Part shown: piece by piece, positions 1-10,226 of the stretch | How positions within the stretch are numbered: position 1 is the first letter of the stretch | How the letters are laid out: each line of letters opens with the position of its first letter | Origin: an uncultured cyanobacterium | GTDB lineage: Bacteria; Cyanobacteriota; Cyanobacteriia; CAKZMO01 | Direction of reading: 5' to 3' | DNA length: 35,408 bases | NCBI GenBank assembly: GCA_937128595.1 | Contig: CAKZMO010000222.1 | Coordinates: 1 to 35,408, forward strand | Notes under the pieces: generated by a model | What the model was told of the DNA's origin: nothing | Database searches by the model: none | The model's input: the letters and a program-made list of their open reading frames with translations, nothing else | Program-made: the position numbers and the translations under genes

Positions 1-463
1 TGACGACATCTCTGTGGGTGACGCGATGATGGGCGATCGCTGCGGCCCCATCATCAGCCAAGTCTTCTAGTCCTTCAGAGCTGCGCAGCAGCGCGGCGGC
101 TCCTCCGGCCAAAATGCCCTGCACCATCTCCGGTGGAGTGCAAAACGTGGGCGGACATTCAGCCGCATCGAGTACGCCTAATCTGCCGCTCGTGCCTGCT
201 CCAACATAGAAGAGACGCCCCCCTTCTGCCAGAGATTTCGCCGTGTAGTCGATGGCTTCAGCCAATGCCTCTCGTGCTGCCGATACGGCTGTAATCACCT
301 GCTGATCTTCCTGACAGAACACATCCACAATTTCTAGAGCGCTCATTTGGTCTAGGTTAGCGCTGTTGGGATTCTCCTGCTCAGTGAGAAGGTGCCCGCG
401 TTCGACAGCAGGAGACGAGGAAAAATCATCGTCAGTTGGCGCTTGAAAATCAGGTGAAGTCAT
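1..463 (-). CDS. murQ: N-acetylmuramic acid 6-phosphate etherase (MurQ), partial: C-terminus runs off the window
   Basis: Reverse-strand translation MTSPDFQAPTDDDFSSSPAVERGHLLTEQENPNSANLDQMSALEIVDVFCQEDQQVITAVSAAREALAEAIDYTAKSLAEGGRLFYVGAGTSGRLGVLDAAECPPTFCTPPEMVQGILAGG; MurQ SIS-domain motif GRLFYVGAGTSGRLGVLDAAECPPTF. Confidence 0.93.
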   Translation of the reverse strand, partial: MTSPDFQAPTDDDFSSSPAVERGHLLTEQENPNSANLDQMSALEIVDVFCQEDQQVITAVSAAREALAEAIDYTAKSLAEGGRLFYVGAGTSGRLGVLDAAECPPTFCTPPEMVQGILAGGAAALLRSSEGLEDLADDGAAAIAHHRVTHRDVV

Positions 464-623
464 AACCTCTTAAAGCATAGATTAACTAGAGTTGTGCATC
501 GCTGCCGCGAGCAAGGGACTTGCCTCAGGCGATTTCTGGACATGAATATAAAATTACCGAATCGGCGGTACCTTACACTTCGCCAACGACACCCTAACGA
601 CCCCCTACAGAAGGAATGAATCC

Positions 624-2114
624 CTAGAGACTAAACAGCTTCTCAAGATTCTTCCGAATCCATGCAACGGGATTAATATCGTATTCTGCCGGGTTAATTA
701 GTCCCAGCTCTTGTAGACGGCGCTGCTGCATCGACAACTCTGCTCGATGCTTGCCCATTTCTTTGACAATCAAATCATAGATACGGGGCTGATCGTTCAA
801 CAGTTTCTTAAACCCTTGAGGACTGATCGAAAAAACAGTCGTCTCTTCAAGGGCTTTGACAGTCACGGTGCGCGGCACATTTAACATTAGAGAAAATTCG
901 CCAATATACTGCCCCGCCTCTAAAACCGTGGGAGAGGACTGACCTCCGATGGCGTATCCCACTGAGCCTGACAGAATGATGTAGAAAGCATCCCCTGGCC
1001 CGCCTTCTTCGTAGAGAATTTCACCGACTTGGAGATGGCGACGGTGACCGATTTCAACTAGCTTGCGTAGCTCGATTTCGCTACAGCTTTCGAAGTAAGA
1101 AAGCTGTTTCAAAAGTGTGCGCACGGGCACGGGCTTTGTAAATTGTCCGATTATGACGTTTGCTGGCTGCTGTAAGACAGCATGTTCGTCGTAGCTTTCT
1201 GGACTTGATTTGATGACAACATTGGGATTTCGTTGCCACACATCGAGCCGAGGAGAAGCGAGTTTGAGACCATGCTGCCTCAAATTTTGCTCAATGATGA
1301 ATCGTAGTGAGCTTTCGGTAATATATTTTTTGTCAATTTGCTTCATCCACACCCATAGATGGAAGTCGTAAGAATTGTGGGTGATGCCTGTGAAATATAC
1401 TTCAGGAGGATATTCATAGGACACACTCTCTTCTAAATAAGCAGAGTCCATCAAGACCTCAATCACCTGAACCGGATCGCTCTCGTGGGCAACGCTGATG
1501 GGAATCGATACCCAACCGTAGGGATTTTGATACGTCCAGTTGACGATTTGATTGCCGACGAGGTGACTGTTGGGCAACACAATATGTCGCTGGGTAATGG
1601 TGCGCACCACCGTGGAGCGCAGAGAAATATCGACGATGTAGCCTGACATTCCGTCCCATTCGATAAAGTCACCGACCTTCAGCTTTTGCTCGATCAGAAG
1701 AGTAATGCCGCTGATGAAGTTGCGAGTGATTTCCTGTAGACCAAAACCAATCCCAATACCCAGACTGCCTGCAAGAACTGCGAGGGATGCGAGATTAATA
1801 CCGATCGCCTGAAGTAAAGCAATACAAAACAGAGTGCCCAGGCTATAGCTGGTCACGGTGGCGATCGCCTCACGGGTTCCTTGCTTTAGCCCGATGCTGC
1901 CGAGCACGTAGTTTGACAGCACTTGCTTGAGGCTAAGAGAGATTACCAGAGCGATGAGCAAAACGAGCATGAACTGGGCGATCGCCCCTAAGGAAACCAA
2001 ACTATTCCCGATTCGCAGCAGGGGATAGTCAAGAACGTTGTTGATCGATTCTGAGAACCGAACAACAAGAGAATAAAGAGCTGAATCTGTAAATGGAACC
2101 GACAGCAGGTGCAC
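624..2114 (-). CDS. MscS-family mechanosensitive channel with C-terminal cyclic nucleotide-binding domain (bCNG-like)
   Basis: 496 aa; N-terminal TM segments, MscS signature GSLGIGIGFGLQEITRNFISGITLLIEQKLKVGDFIEW, C-terminal CNB fold LQVGEILYEEGGPGDAFYIILSGSVGYAI...GQYIGEFSLMLNVPRTVTVKA. Confidence 0.92.
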   Translation of the reverse strand: MHLLSVPFTDSALYSLVVRFSESINNVLDYPLLRIGNSLVSLGAIAQFMLVLLIALVISLSLKQVLSNYVLGSIGLKQGTREAIATVTSYSLGTLFCIALLQAIGINLASLAVLAGSLGIGIGFGLQEITRNFISGITLLIEQKLKVGDFIEWDGMSGYIVDISLRSTVVRTITQRHIVLPNSHLVGNQIVNWTYQNPYGWVSIPISVAHESDPVQVIEVLMDSAYLEESVSYEYPPEVYFTGITHNSYDFHLWVWMKQIDKKYITESSLRFIIEQNLRQHGLKLASPRLDVWQRNPNVVIKSSPESYDEHAVLQQPANVIIGQFTKPVPVRTLLKQLSYFESCSEIELRKLVEIGHRRHLQVGEILYEEGGPGDAFYIILSGSVGYAIGGQSSPTVLEAGQYIGEFSLMLNVPRTVTVKALEETTVFSISPQGFKKLLNDQPRIYDLIVKEMGKHRAELSMQQRRLQELGLINPAEYDINPVAWIRKNLEKLFSL

Positions 2115-2611
2115 AGGAATAACGTGGGCTTGAGGTGGATGACAAAAAGGAAAAGAAGTATTGGGCGATGCCTTTACCCCCCCGAAAATGAATTGCGGGT
2201 TAGTTAGTGAAAGCCTCCCTTTGGAAAAAGATATGTCGGCTGTCAGTTCCAGAAGGATTTGATCTTCTCTGAAGGGACTTAATCTTCTGTAGCAGTCTCA
2301 AATAATTTATGAGTCTTCATTGCTCAAAACGACAAAAGTTGGTGCTATTCCTCAAAAATGAAGCAGCCCTACAGCATTATTCCGCATCATGCCTCCTAAA
2401 TAACGATGTCCGAGCCTGTGCCGCTAAAAATCATGCCATCAGGTGATTCTGCTTTTGTAACGAACTGTTCACGGACTGAGGAAAGGATCGTTACATCGAA
2501 TACAGTTTCAAATTCCAGCAAGCTTAAGAGTCTATGGATAAACCGTGCGATCAAAAATATTTCGTGAACGGCCTCTATGAAGTACTGAACTATTACTGAA
2601 CTGAAATTGCT

Positions 2612-4054
2612 ATGGCACAAGAGTCTGATAACTTGACACCTTCCCCTGATAGGGAATCTGAATCATCGGGGGCGATCGCCAGTCCTCCTCAGCCCTCTGA
2701 GTCTCATGACTTTCCCCACCAGTCGGGGGCGATCGCCGACTTCTTCGGGTTCAATACTCTGCGCACCACCATGCGTAACGAAGTGCTGGCCGGGGTCACG
2801 ACCTTTGTCACGATGGCTTATATCCTGGCTGTCAATCCTGGCATTTTGTCAGAGGCAGTTTTCTTACAAGAACCAGGCGATCTTTTCGGCGAACTGGTGA
2901 TGGCGACGGCGCTATCTGCGGCTCTCGCCACCCTGATCATGGGGCTTTACGCCAAATTACCCTTCGTTTTGGCCCCCGGAATGGGTGTCAATGCCTACTT
3001 TGCTTTTTCTGTCGTTTTGGGACTAGGCATCGACTGGCGTGTTGCTCTCGCAGCGGTTTTTATTGAAGGCATCATTTTCATTTTGATGACCATCAGTAAC
3101 CTCCGAAGCAAAATCGTATCAGCCATTCCTGAATGTATTAAGCACGCGACGACCGCAGGTATTGGTCTGTTTATCGCCTACATCGCCCTCAAAAATGCGG
3201 GCATTATTGTCGCAGATGAGGCGACCTTTACAACTCTGGGAGATTTAAAGTCGCCTGCAACGCTGGTCGCAGTCATCGGTATTCTTCTGACCTCAGCCTT
3301 CATGGCTCGCCGCATCACGGGTGCTCTTCTGTGGGGCATTTTGGCTACCGCGCTGCTCGGATGGATTGTCGGCGCTGCGCCTTGGCCGAGTGGGTTTATT
3401 GGGGTACCACCGCTACCGACGGATCTCTTTGGTCAAGCGTTTGTTGGGCTAGCAGATGTTCTTGCGACTAGCGTTTGGCAGCTTTTCGGTATTGTCTTTG
3501 TACTCCTGTTTGTCGATTTGTTTGACACCATTGGAACGCTAACAGGATTAGGGGCTAAGGCTGGTTATATCGACGAAGAGGGTAACTTTCCTGGGGTTGA
3601 ACAAGCCTTTATGGCAGATGCTGTGGGCACGACGGCAGGTGCTGTGTTAGGAACGTCCACAGTGACGACCTATATCGAGTCCGCATCGGGGATCTCAGAA
3701 GGAGGACGGAGTGGTTTCACAGCTATTGTGGCTGCGGCGTTGTTTGCCCTGTCGATTTTGTTTATTCCTCTACTGTCGGGTATTCCCGCATTTGCGACGA
3801 CTCCATCCTTGCTGATTGTGGGTGTGTTGATGATGACGGGAGTGCGTCGGATTCGCTGGGAAGATCCCGCAGAATCAATTCCGAGCTTCTTGACGATTCT
3901 GATTATGCCGCTCAGCTTTTCTATCGCAGAGGGTCTGGCGATGGGACTGATCGCATATCCGTTCATAAAAGCCTTTCAGGGCAAGAGCCATGAAGTCACC
4001 ATTGGGATGTGGATTTTGGCGATCGTCTTCATCATTCGATTTGCTGTGACCTAA
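2612..4054 (+). CDS. NCS2-family purine (adenine/guanine/hypoxanthine, AzgA-like) permease
   Basis: 480 aa; FFGFNTLRTTMRNEVLAGVTTFVTMAYILAVNPGILS, PFVLAPGMGVNAYFAF, LFVDLFDTIGTLTGLG motifs. Confidence 0.92.
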   Translation: MAQESDNLTPSPDRESESSGAIASPPQPSESHDFPHQSGAIADFFGFNTLRTTMRNEVLAGVTTFVTMAYILAVNPGILSEAVFLQEPGDLFGELVMATALSAALATLIMGLYAKLPFVLAPGMGVNAYFAFSVVLGLGIDWRVALAAVFIEGIIFILMTISNLRSKIVSAIPECIKHATTAGIGLFIAYIALKNAGIIVADEATFTTLGDLKSPATLVAVIGILLTSAFMARRITGALLWGILATALLGWIVGAAPWPSGFIGVPPLPTDLFGQAFVGLADVLATSVWQLFGIVFVLLFVDLFDTIGTLTGLGAKAGYIDEEGNFPGVEQAFMADAVGTTAGAVLGTSTVTTYIESASGISEGGRSGFTAIVAAALFALSILFIPLLSGIPAFATTPSLLIVGVLMMTGVRRIRWEDPAESIPSFLTILIMPLSFSIAEGLAMGLIAYPFIKAFQGKSHEVTIGMWILAIVFIIRFAVT

Positions 4055-4360
4055 GGCGAAATACTGCGGCTGACGTGCTGTTAGGGGCGATCGCCAACCT
4101 TCTGCTCTATTCTCAGTTCTCTGATTGGATTAGCGCCAGTCATTGCCTCAACTTGTGAATTCCTCTTCCAACCCTGGGAGAGGGATTTTGCTTTCTCGCC
4201 TCTCTGGAAGTTGGAAAGACATCGAAGGATAGGGAAGCGATAGAGAATTGTTGAGAACAGGCCAAAATTTATCCCTCACAGAGAATGCCTCGCGGGAATA
4301 GGTGCTGTGGTTTGTGAATTCTGAGCGGATGGAACGTGCCATTGCTAGAGAGCCGCAATG

Positions 4361-5473
4361 TTAGAGAGCCGCAATGGGCGATCGCACTTCATTCAATGCT
4401 GTTTTGACCCGGTCTAGGTGTCGAGCGACAAGTCCTTGAGTCAGCATCGTTTCCGCTTTCGCAAGTCCTGCCTCAAACGAGTCACAGACACCTCCACGCC
4501 AGAGATAAAAGCCGCTGTTCCAAATAGCAGACTTCATCAGTTCAGACGGGGTTCCGTGCAAGACTGACTTGAGCTGATCGAAATACGCCTCATCAGATTC
4601 GAGGGGAACATCTTTGCCCTCAAAGCCATAGTCTCTGGGGTGCAGGAGCAGGCGCTCCATTGTCGATTGCGGCTCGTGAGGTGAATCGTTCGATGCGACT
4701 TCTGATTCTGATGGTGTGAACAGACCCACAATGCACGTGCGATCGCGCGGCAGGTCGCAACTTCCTTCTAGTCCCTTGATTGTCATGAAGGAACGCACCT
4801 GATGCAGTGTGAGAGCGGTTTGAATCATCTGCTCTGTTGGCGGATGGACGAATCCACAGGTTACTAGAGCGTCTTGTTCTCGGTAAGGACTCCACATGAG
4901 TTCTAGGGTGGCCTGGGGCGGCCGCTTGCCAAGCTGGTCTCGGTAGGGAACGAGTCCCTGAGCGAGAGGAAAGTGATCGGGCAAGTAGACAAACCCTAAA
5001 TATATTTTTTCAAAGACAGTTTGTACTTGATCAATTGACAAGCCCGTCCAGTTGAGCCCCAGTCCTTGCCAGATTTCGACCAGCGGTAAGCCATATTTGG
5101 TGGGCATGCGTTCGCCACCGTGCAGCACTACGGGACAGCCTGCTGTTGCTAGCACCAAAGCTGTAATAGGAGTGACGGGAGCCGTGCGCGATCGCCCATC
5201 GTAGGGAGAATTCATCACGATCGGACGATAAGCCGCCTCAACAGAAGAAAGCTGTTGCCCAAATTCTTTGTAGGCATCTAGCATTCCAGCCAGTTCTTCT
5301 CCCGTCGGGCGGCGGATGCGATGGGCAATCATGAAGGCTCCAATCTGAGCCGGGGTCGCATCCTGAGTTAGCATCATGCGAGCTGCGTCAGAGGCTGCTT
5401 GACGAGACAGACTTTCGCTTGTGTGTTGCCCGCTGCCCACCTTGCGAAGCAGCTCTCGAAATTGCTCACTCAT
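4361..5473 (-). CDS. Anthranilate phosphoribosyltransferase family protein, TrpD2/YbiB-like
   Basis: 370 aa; N-terminal helical domain with QIGAFMIAHRIRRPTGEELAGMLDA, then VMNSPYDGRSRTAPVTPITALVLATAGCPVVLHGGER. Confidence 0.8.
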   Translation of the reverse strand: MSEQFRELLRKVGSGQHTSESLSRQAASDAARMMLTQDATPAQIGAFMIAHRIRRPTGEELAGMLDAYKEFGQQLSSVEAAYRPIVMNSPYDGRSRTAPVTPITALVLATAGCPVVLHGGERMPTKYGLPLVEIWQGLGLNWTGLSIDQVQTVFEKIYLGFVYLPDHFPLAQGLVPYRDQLGKRPPQATLELMWSPYREQDALVTCGFVHPPTEQMIQTALTLHQVRSFMTIKGLEGSCDLPRDRTCIVGLFTPSESEVASNDSPHEPQSTMERLLLHPRDYGFEGKDVPLESDEAYFDQLKSVLHGTPSELMKSAIWNSGFYLWRGGVCDSFEAGLAKAETMLTQGLVARHLDRVKTALNEVRSPIAAL

Positions 5474-5625
5474 AATCAGAAATGTAGACCTGATAGGATG
5501 GCAGAAAGATTAAACGGCTTCGATTCACAGAAATATCGATACTTGTTGTGGGCGTTGAGTGTCAGAATGTTAAGCTCCTCCATTCTTGAATAAAATCAGC
5601 TCTGAAGCGGATTCTTTTGGGATTT

Positions 5626-6591
5626 CTAAAAAGAATTGGCGGCGATTAAAGATTGAGCAGACTGACCATTGAACGACTGCTCATTGAATGACGTTTGATC
5701 CTCCACGATCAGCGTTTTGACTAGATTTCGAAAATGCTGAATGGGCGGAATATCGAGGCGATCGCGAGTGGTGACCAACACAACTTCGCGAGTCAAAATT
5801 TGTGGAGCAGTAGAGCGGGTTGTTAACGTCGAGTCAGCTTGGATGTCACTCATAGCAGAGCGCGGCAACAGGGCAACAGCGCTACCGCGTTTTACGATGC
5901 CACGAAAGGCATCAAGCGTGTTGAGTTCTAGAATAGACTTCAGCTCTAGATTTTGGCGTTGAAACTGTTCCTGCACCAGCCGTTGCATTCCATAACCATC
6001 TTTGAACACGACTTGCGGAAACTGAGCCAACTCCGTCCAGGGAACTTGATTGTGCTGAGCTAGAGGGTGACTGGCCGCCATCATGATCTCAATCGGCTCT
6101 TCAAACAGAGAGTCTACAACCATGTCGGAGCTAGCTGTAAGAAAGCGATTGTTCATGACGATCGCCGCATCGACTAGTCCATCTCGGAGAACCTTGAGGG
6201 CGCGATCGCTTCCCAGAGAGGTGACGCGCAACTGCACCTCAGGATAGCTATGGCAAAACTCTTGCAGTACCGGAGGCAGATGATAGGCGCAAACCGAGTG
6301 AATGACTGCGACACATAATTCTGGCTGCTTGCCCTGACGCAATTCTTCAAATTCGGCAACGGCTTGACTCCATTCGTGGCAAATTTTGCGGGCGCGATAG
6401 AGGAGGCGATCGCCCGCCACTGTGAGCTTTGCTTGGGCATTGCGATGAAAAACAGGCATACCTAGCTCAGCCTCCAAGGACTGAACCTGGCGACTAATAG
6501 TTGACTGCGTTACCCCACAGCGTTGAGCCGCCTGTTGGAAACTCTTCGTTTCAGTCACGGCTAAAAACGCCTGTAGTTGTTCGAGACGCAC
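5626..6591 (-). CDS. ntcB: LysR-family transcriptional regulator, NtcB-like
   Basis: 321 aa, GTG start; HTH MRLEQLQAFLAVTETKSFQQAAQRCGVTQSTISRQVQSLEAELGMPVFHR; effector domain resembles remembered NtcB sequences (symbol tentative, no nitrate genes adjacent). Confidence 0.6.
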   Translation of the reverse strand: MRLEQLQAFLAVTETKSFQQAAQRCGVTQSTISRQVQSLEAELGMPVFHRNAQAKLTVAGDRLLYRARKICHEWSQAVAEFEELRQGKQPELCVAVIHSVCAYHLPPVLQEFCHSYPEVQLRVTSLGSDRALKVLRDGLVDAAIVMNNRFLTASSDMVVDSLFEEPIEIMMAASHPLAQHNQVPWTELAQFPQVVFKDGYGMQRLVQEQFQRQNLELKSILELNTLDAFRGIVKRGSAVALLPRSAMSDIQADSTLTTRSTAPQILTREVVLVTTRDRLDIPPIQHFRNLVKTLIVEDQTSFNEQSFNGQSAQSLIAANSF

Positions 6592-6645
6592 GAGCGATCC
6601 CCCTTATTATGGGTTCCCATGGTGTTGCGGCAAGCTGAACGGCAA

Positions 6646-6690
6646 ACAGCATCTTTTACCTATGCCTAAACAGTAGGTAAAAGATGCTGT
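6646..6690. repeat. Perfect 16-bp inverted repeat (acagcatcttttacct / aggtaaaagatgctgt) with 13-nt loop
   Basis: Read directly: 6646-6661 and 6675-6690. Confidence 0.95.
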
Positions 6691-6963
6691 CGTCTTTGTA
6701 TCCTCAGCTACAGCTCCTTAGACAGATGCAGGCAATAGCCCGCCATCTTGGAGCTAGCTTCAGCAGCCCTCTACTCGTAGTGGAGCTGTTGATTACACAC
6801 AACTCGTTGATGACCCAGGAGGTCGTCTCGTTCACCCCTTCAATCTTCATTTTCAAAGAAGGCTGAAGCACGTGGATGCCGAATCTGTCGATGGGTGTGG
6901 CTTGACAGCTCAGGGGAGAGAGACCCGATTTAAACCCAGGAGCATGTCACTTGGATGGCTTTG

Positions 6964-7830
6964 TCACGAGCAGAGAATCTCAGCGTGATGGCGAATATGA
7001 TCGCCTACAAAAGTTGAAATGAAGTAATAGCCGTGATCATACTCAGGCTGCATCCTTAAGATCAGGGGTTGACCCACTTCTTCACAAGCGGATTGAAAAA
7101 GCTCTGGTAGGAGCTGCATTTGCTGCAAAAACGAGTCAGCGCTGCCTTGGTCGATGAGAATGGGGTGACTAAAAAGGGGGCGATCGCGCTTCGTTGTTCT
7201 GACCAGTGCGCTGGCATCATAGGTCGCCCATTGACTTTTGTCGTCGCCTAAATAATGGCGAAATGCTTTTTGCCCCCAGGGGCACTGCATCGGTGCGGCA
7301 ATTGGTGCAAAGGCAGACACCGAACGGTAGCGATCTGGATTTTTGAATGCACAAATCAGCGCCCCGTGGCCTCCCATCGAATGCCCGAAAATACTCTGAC
7401 GCTCCATATCAGCCGGAAAGTTTGCTGCGATGAGCTGAGGCAGTTCGTCCACCACATAGCTATACATGCGATAGTTCTGCTTCCAAGGGGATTCGGTTGC
7501 ATCAACATAGAATCCCGCACCTGTTCCAAAGTCCCAAGCATCGTCTTCGCCCGGAATGCCTGCATCGCGAGGGCTGGTATCAGGAGCGACAAGCATGATG
7601 CCATGCTCTGCGGCATAGCGCTGGGCTCCGGCCTTTGCCATAAAGTTTTCGTCGGTGCAGGTCAGCCCCGACAAAAAATACAGCACCGGAACCGCTTGTG
7701 TTTTGGCTTGGGGCGGCAGATAGACAGAAAATTTCATCTCGCCCTGACACGCCTCGGATGGATGACTGTAAAAGCGGGTAGAACCTCCAAAACAGGCGTG
7801 TTGGCCGCGAAGGGTGAGAGATGCAGACAT
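6964..7830 (-). CDS. fghA: S-formylglutathione hydrolase
   Basis: Start at [72 protein letters not shown] nucleophile elbow, [20 protein letters not shown]. Confidence 0.94.
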   Translation of the reverse strand: MSASLTLRGQHACFGGSTRFYSHPSEACQGEMKFSVYLPPQAKTQAVPVLYFLSGLTCTDENFMAKAGAQRYAAEHGIMLVAPDTSPRDAGIPGEDDAWDFGTGAGFYVDATESPWKQNYRMYSYVVDELPQLIAANFPADMERQSIFGHSMGGHGALICAFKNPDRYRSVSAFAPIAAPMQCPWGQKAFRHYLGDDKSQWATYDASALVRTTKRDRPLFSHPILIDQGSADSFLQQMQLLPELFQSACEEVGQPLILRMQPEYDHGYYFISTFVGDHIRHHAEILCS

Positions 7831-7915
7831 AAGATGACAGGCAATAGACGACGATGAACCCGCGAGAGTTGTTGAGCACTCTCTTGATTCAATCACTCTA
7901 GCGTAAGGTCTGAAG

Positions 7916-9130
7916 TTAGAGCGATCGCACTTGGTCTAGAACTCGATGAGCTAGCTCTAATTTGCTGCATAGGGGAATGTCGGTGCGATCGCCATGTCGA
8001 GTCAGTATGACAGCCTGATTTGTGCTGCTGCCGAAGCCACTAGAAGGCTGATCGATGGGGTTCGCTACAATCAGGTCGAGCCCTTTTCGCTTCAGCTTAT
8101 CGAGCGCAGGGGCAATGATATCGCCAGTCTGAGCTGCAAAGCCAATCAGTTTTTGATCAGACCGAAGATGGGTACGCAAGTCTTGCAAAATGTCAGGTAC
8201 GGACTGTAACGGCAGGCTGTCGGGCAAGTCTCCCTTGGGTAGTTTTGCTCCAGAGCAGCTTGCAGGTCTTACATCCGCAACTGCCGCCGCCATGATGATC
8301 CAGTCCGCCGTTTTGGTATGGCACAGCATCGCCTGATGCATCTCTGCTGCGGTGGTAATGGGAACGAAAGAGATGGCAGAATCAGCTTCGGCGAGTAATC
8401 GAGCCTCTATTGGTCCGTGGACTAAAGTGACGGTTGCGCCTCGGTGGTGGGCGGCTTGGGCAAGGGCAATTCCCATCTTTCCGGTTGCAGGATTGCCAAT
8501 AAAGCGGACGGGATCTAGAAACTCGCGGGTACTGCCTGCGCTGATCAGCACCTGCTTATTTTCTAAGTCTCGTTTGCCCAGAGTGTCAGCCAAAGAATGA
8601 AGATGAGCCAGAATTTGACTCGGCTCGGCCATGCGCCCTGTGCCAACGCGATCGCACGCCAGCAGTCCTGCGCCTGGGCCAATGGTGTGGTATCGAGGGT
8701 TTGACCGAATCGCCTGCCAGTTCTGCTGTACGGTCATCTGCTCCCACATATCAGTATTCATGGCAGGAGCAACCAACACGGGACAGGCCGAAGCCAAAAC
8801 CGTGTTGGTCAGCAGATTATCTGCTAGTCCGTGGGCTAGCTTGGCCAGAGTATTTGCCGTCACTGGAGCGAGGAGAATTAGGTCTGCCCATTCTCCCAAA
8901 GCGATATGAAGGGGGCGAGGCTCAGCTGCCTCCCAGAAATCGGAGTCATTGTAAGCGCGATGTCGCGACAGGCTTGCAAACGTCAACGGCGCGACAAACT
9001 GTTCCGCGCGATCGGTGAGCACCACCCGCACCTCAGCTCCAGCTTTGGCAAGGGATGATACGATTTCGCATACTTTGTAAGCCGCAATGCCCCCTCCTAC
9101 ACCGACCACAAACTTTCGATGGCTCAGCAT
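7916..9130 (-). CDS. coaBC: Bifunctional phosphopantothenoylcysteine decarboxylase / phosphopantothenate--cysteine ligase
   Basis: 404 aa; [81 protein letters not shown]. Confidence 0.96.
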   Translation of the reverse strand: MLSHRKFVVGVGGGIAAYKVCEIVSSLAKAGAEVRVVLTDRAEQFVAPLTFASLSRHRAYNDSDFWEAAEPRPLHIALGEWADLILLAPVTANTLAKLAHGLADNLLTNTVLASACPVLVAPAMNTDMWEQMTVQQNWQAIRSNPRYHTIGPGAGLLACDRVGTGRMAEPSQILAHLHSLADTLGKRDLENKQVLISAGSTREFLDPVRFIGNPATGKMGIALAQAAHHRGATVTLVHGPIEARLLAEADSAISFVPITTAAEMHQAMLCHTKTADWIIMAAAVADVRPASCSGAKLPKGDLPDSLPLQSVPDILQDLRTHLRSDQKLIGFAAQTGDIIAPALDKLKRKGLDLIVANPIDQPSSGFGSSTNQAVILTRHGDRTDIPLCSKLELAHRVLDQVRSL

Positions 9131-9181
9131 CGGCAGCTTTAGGTGAAAATCGCAGAAGATCCAGGAAGGTGATAAATCTGG

Positions 9182-9394
9182 TTATGATTCGTCATAGGTT
9201 TCCATGTCTAATAGATAAAGATAAGACTCGACCATGTCCGGGCGTTGAAAGGCGATCGCCCGCAGCAAATGCCAGTCTTTCAGCCCATCAAATGGATTGG
9301 CGTACTCATCTGTTTCCAAGCGTTGAGCTAGACTTTCAACATCTGATTCAGTGATGTGGTCGATATCATGTCCGGCGAAGCTCATGGTTGTCAT
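9182..9394 (-). CDS. Small conserved cyanobacterial protein (DUF2555-like)
   Basis: 70 aa MTTMSFAGHDIDHITESDVESLAQRLETDEYANPFDGLKDWHLLRAIAFQRPDMVESYLYLLDMETYDES; family by recollection. Confidence 0.7.
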   Translation of the reverse strand: MTTMSFAGHDIDHITESDVESLAQRLETDEYANPFDGLKDWHLLRAIAFQRPDMVESYLYLLDMETYDES

Positions 9395-9542
9395 GGCTCA
9401 ATCCTTCCCCTCAAGAGCGTTTGCAGATTCGAACAGCAGACTTTCAAAACAACGAACGTCACCAGATATCAGAATCTGATCCGGGCAGGTATGAGGAACT
9501 GTTTCCTCTCAGTCATTAATGTACACTGCCGCATTTCTTATC

Positions 9543-10226
9543 CTAATCTTTCTGTTGGAGCTGTGTAACGACTTCACCCATAAAAGTTTGCATAAGATTC
9601 AATAACTCCAGCGAAATTTCGTGTCCCATGTCGAACTCGTGATATTGCAAGGGGGCATTGAGTTGTAGAAGCTGATCTCGTGCCTGTTGTGCAAGTTCTA
9701 GGGGAACTGCCGGGTCGGATCGTCCATGTCCCATCAGAATAGGGGGTAGTGGAAAATCCAGATCCTCAGGGCGTTTGGGCAGCGGCTCGTGAAGATAGCC
9801 GCTCATTACCATCAAAGCGGCAAAAGGGAGGCGACAGGACAAATCAAGAGTCATGGCTCCCCCCTGGGAAAATCCAGCCAACACCGTGCGCGATAGGGGA
9901 ATGTTTGTTTCTGAGGTTAGCTGGTGAATCCAGTCCATCAGGAGATGACGGCTGTTCTCCAGCTCAGCCTGAAAGTCATCACCCAGGTCAAACTGCGTTC
10001 CCGTACTGGTAAACGTTTCGGAGAGGTTGTACCACATGCGACCTCCGGGCACGAGCGGATGGGGCATGGGCGCATCGGGAAAGGCCATCTGAAAGTCAGG
10101 CCGCTGAAGATAGGGGGCAATGCCTAAGAGATCCTGACAGTTTGCACCCCAACCATGTAACAAGATCAGCAGTCCGATTGGAGAGTCGGGTGTTTGATGG
10201 GGAACGGCGATCGCATGAAGAGACAG
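9543..10226 (-). CDS. Alpha/beta hydrolase (phospholipase/carboxylesterase family), probable CTG start
   Basis: LILLHGWGANCQDLLGIAPYL, GFSQGGAM, MGHGRSDPAVPLELAQ, HEFDMGHEIS. The ORF track starts at TTG 10163, but the beta-strand preceding HGWGAN is encoded upstream; no ATG/GTG in frame; CTG at 10226-10224 preceded by AAGGAG. Confidence 0.82.
   Translation of the reverse strand: MSLHAIAVPHQTPDSPIGLLILLHGWGANCQDLLGIAPYLQRPDFQMAFPDAPMPHPLVPGGRMWYNLSETFTSTGTQFDLGDDFQAELENSRHLLMDWIHQLTSETNIPLSRTVLAGFSQGGAMTLDLSCRLPFAALMVMSGYLHEPLPKRPEDLDFPLPPILMGHGRSDPAVPLELAQQARDQLLQLNAPLQYHEFDMGHEISLELLNLMQTFMGEVVTQLQQKD

Noticed and set aside
2396-2620. 74-aa minus ORF upstream of the NCS2 permease
   Set aside because: Overlaps the permease start, no recognisable motif, no RBS; a purine riboswitch was also looked for here but no convincing consensus was seen.
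6684-6866. 60-aa ORF (MLSSLYPQLQLLRQMQ...) after the inverted repeat
   Set aside because: Starts inside/next to the hairpin, no family resemblance, no clear RBS; the reverse frame also reads plausibly but without a recognisable domain.
7255-7857. 200-aa plus-strand ORF antisense to fghA
   Set aside because: Lies entirely opposite a clear S-formylglutathione hydrolase; composition looks like a shadow ORF.
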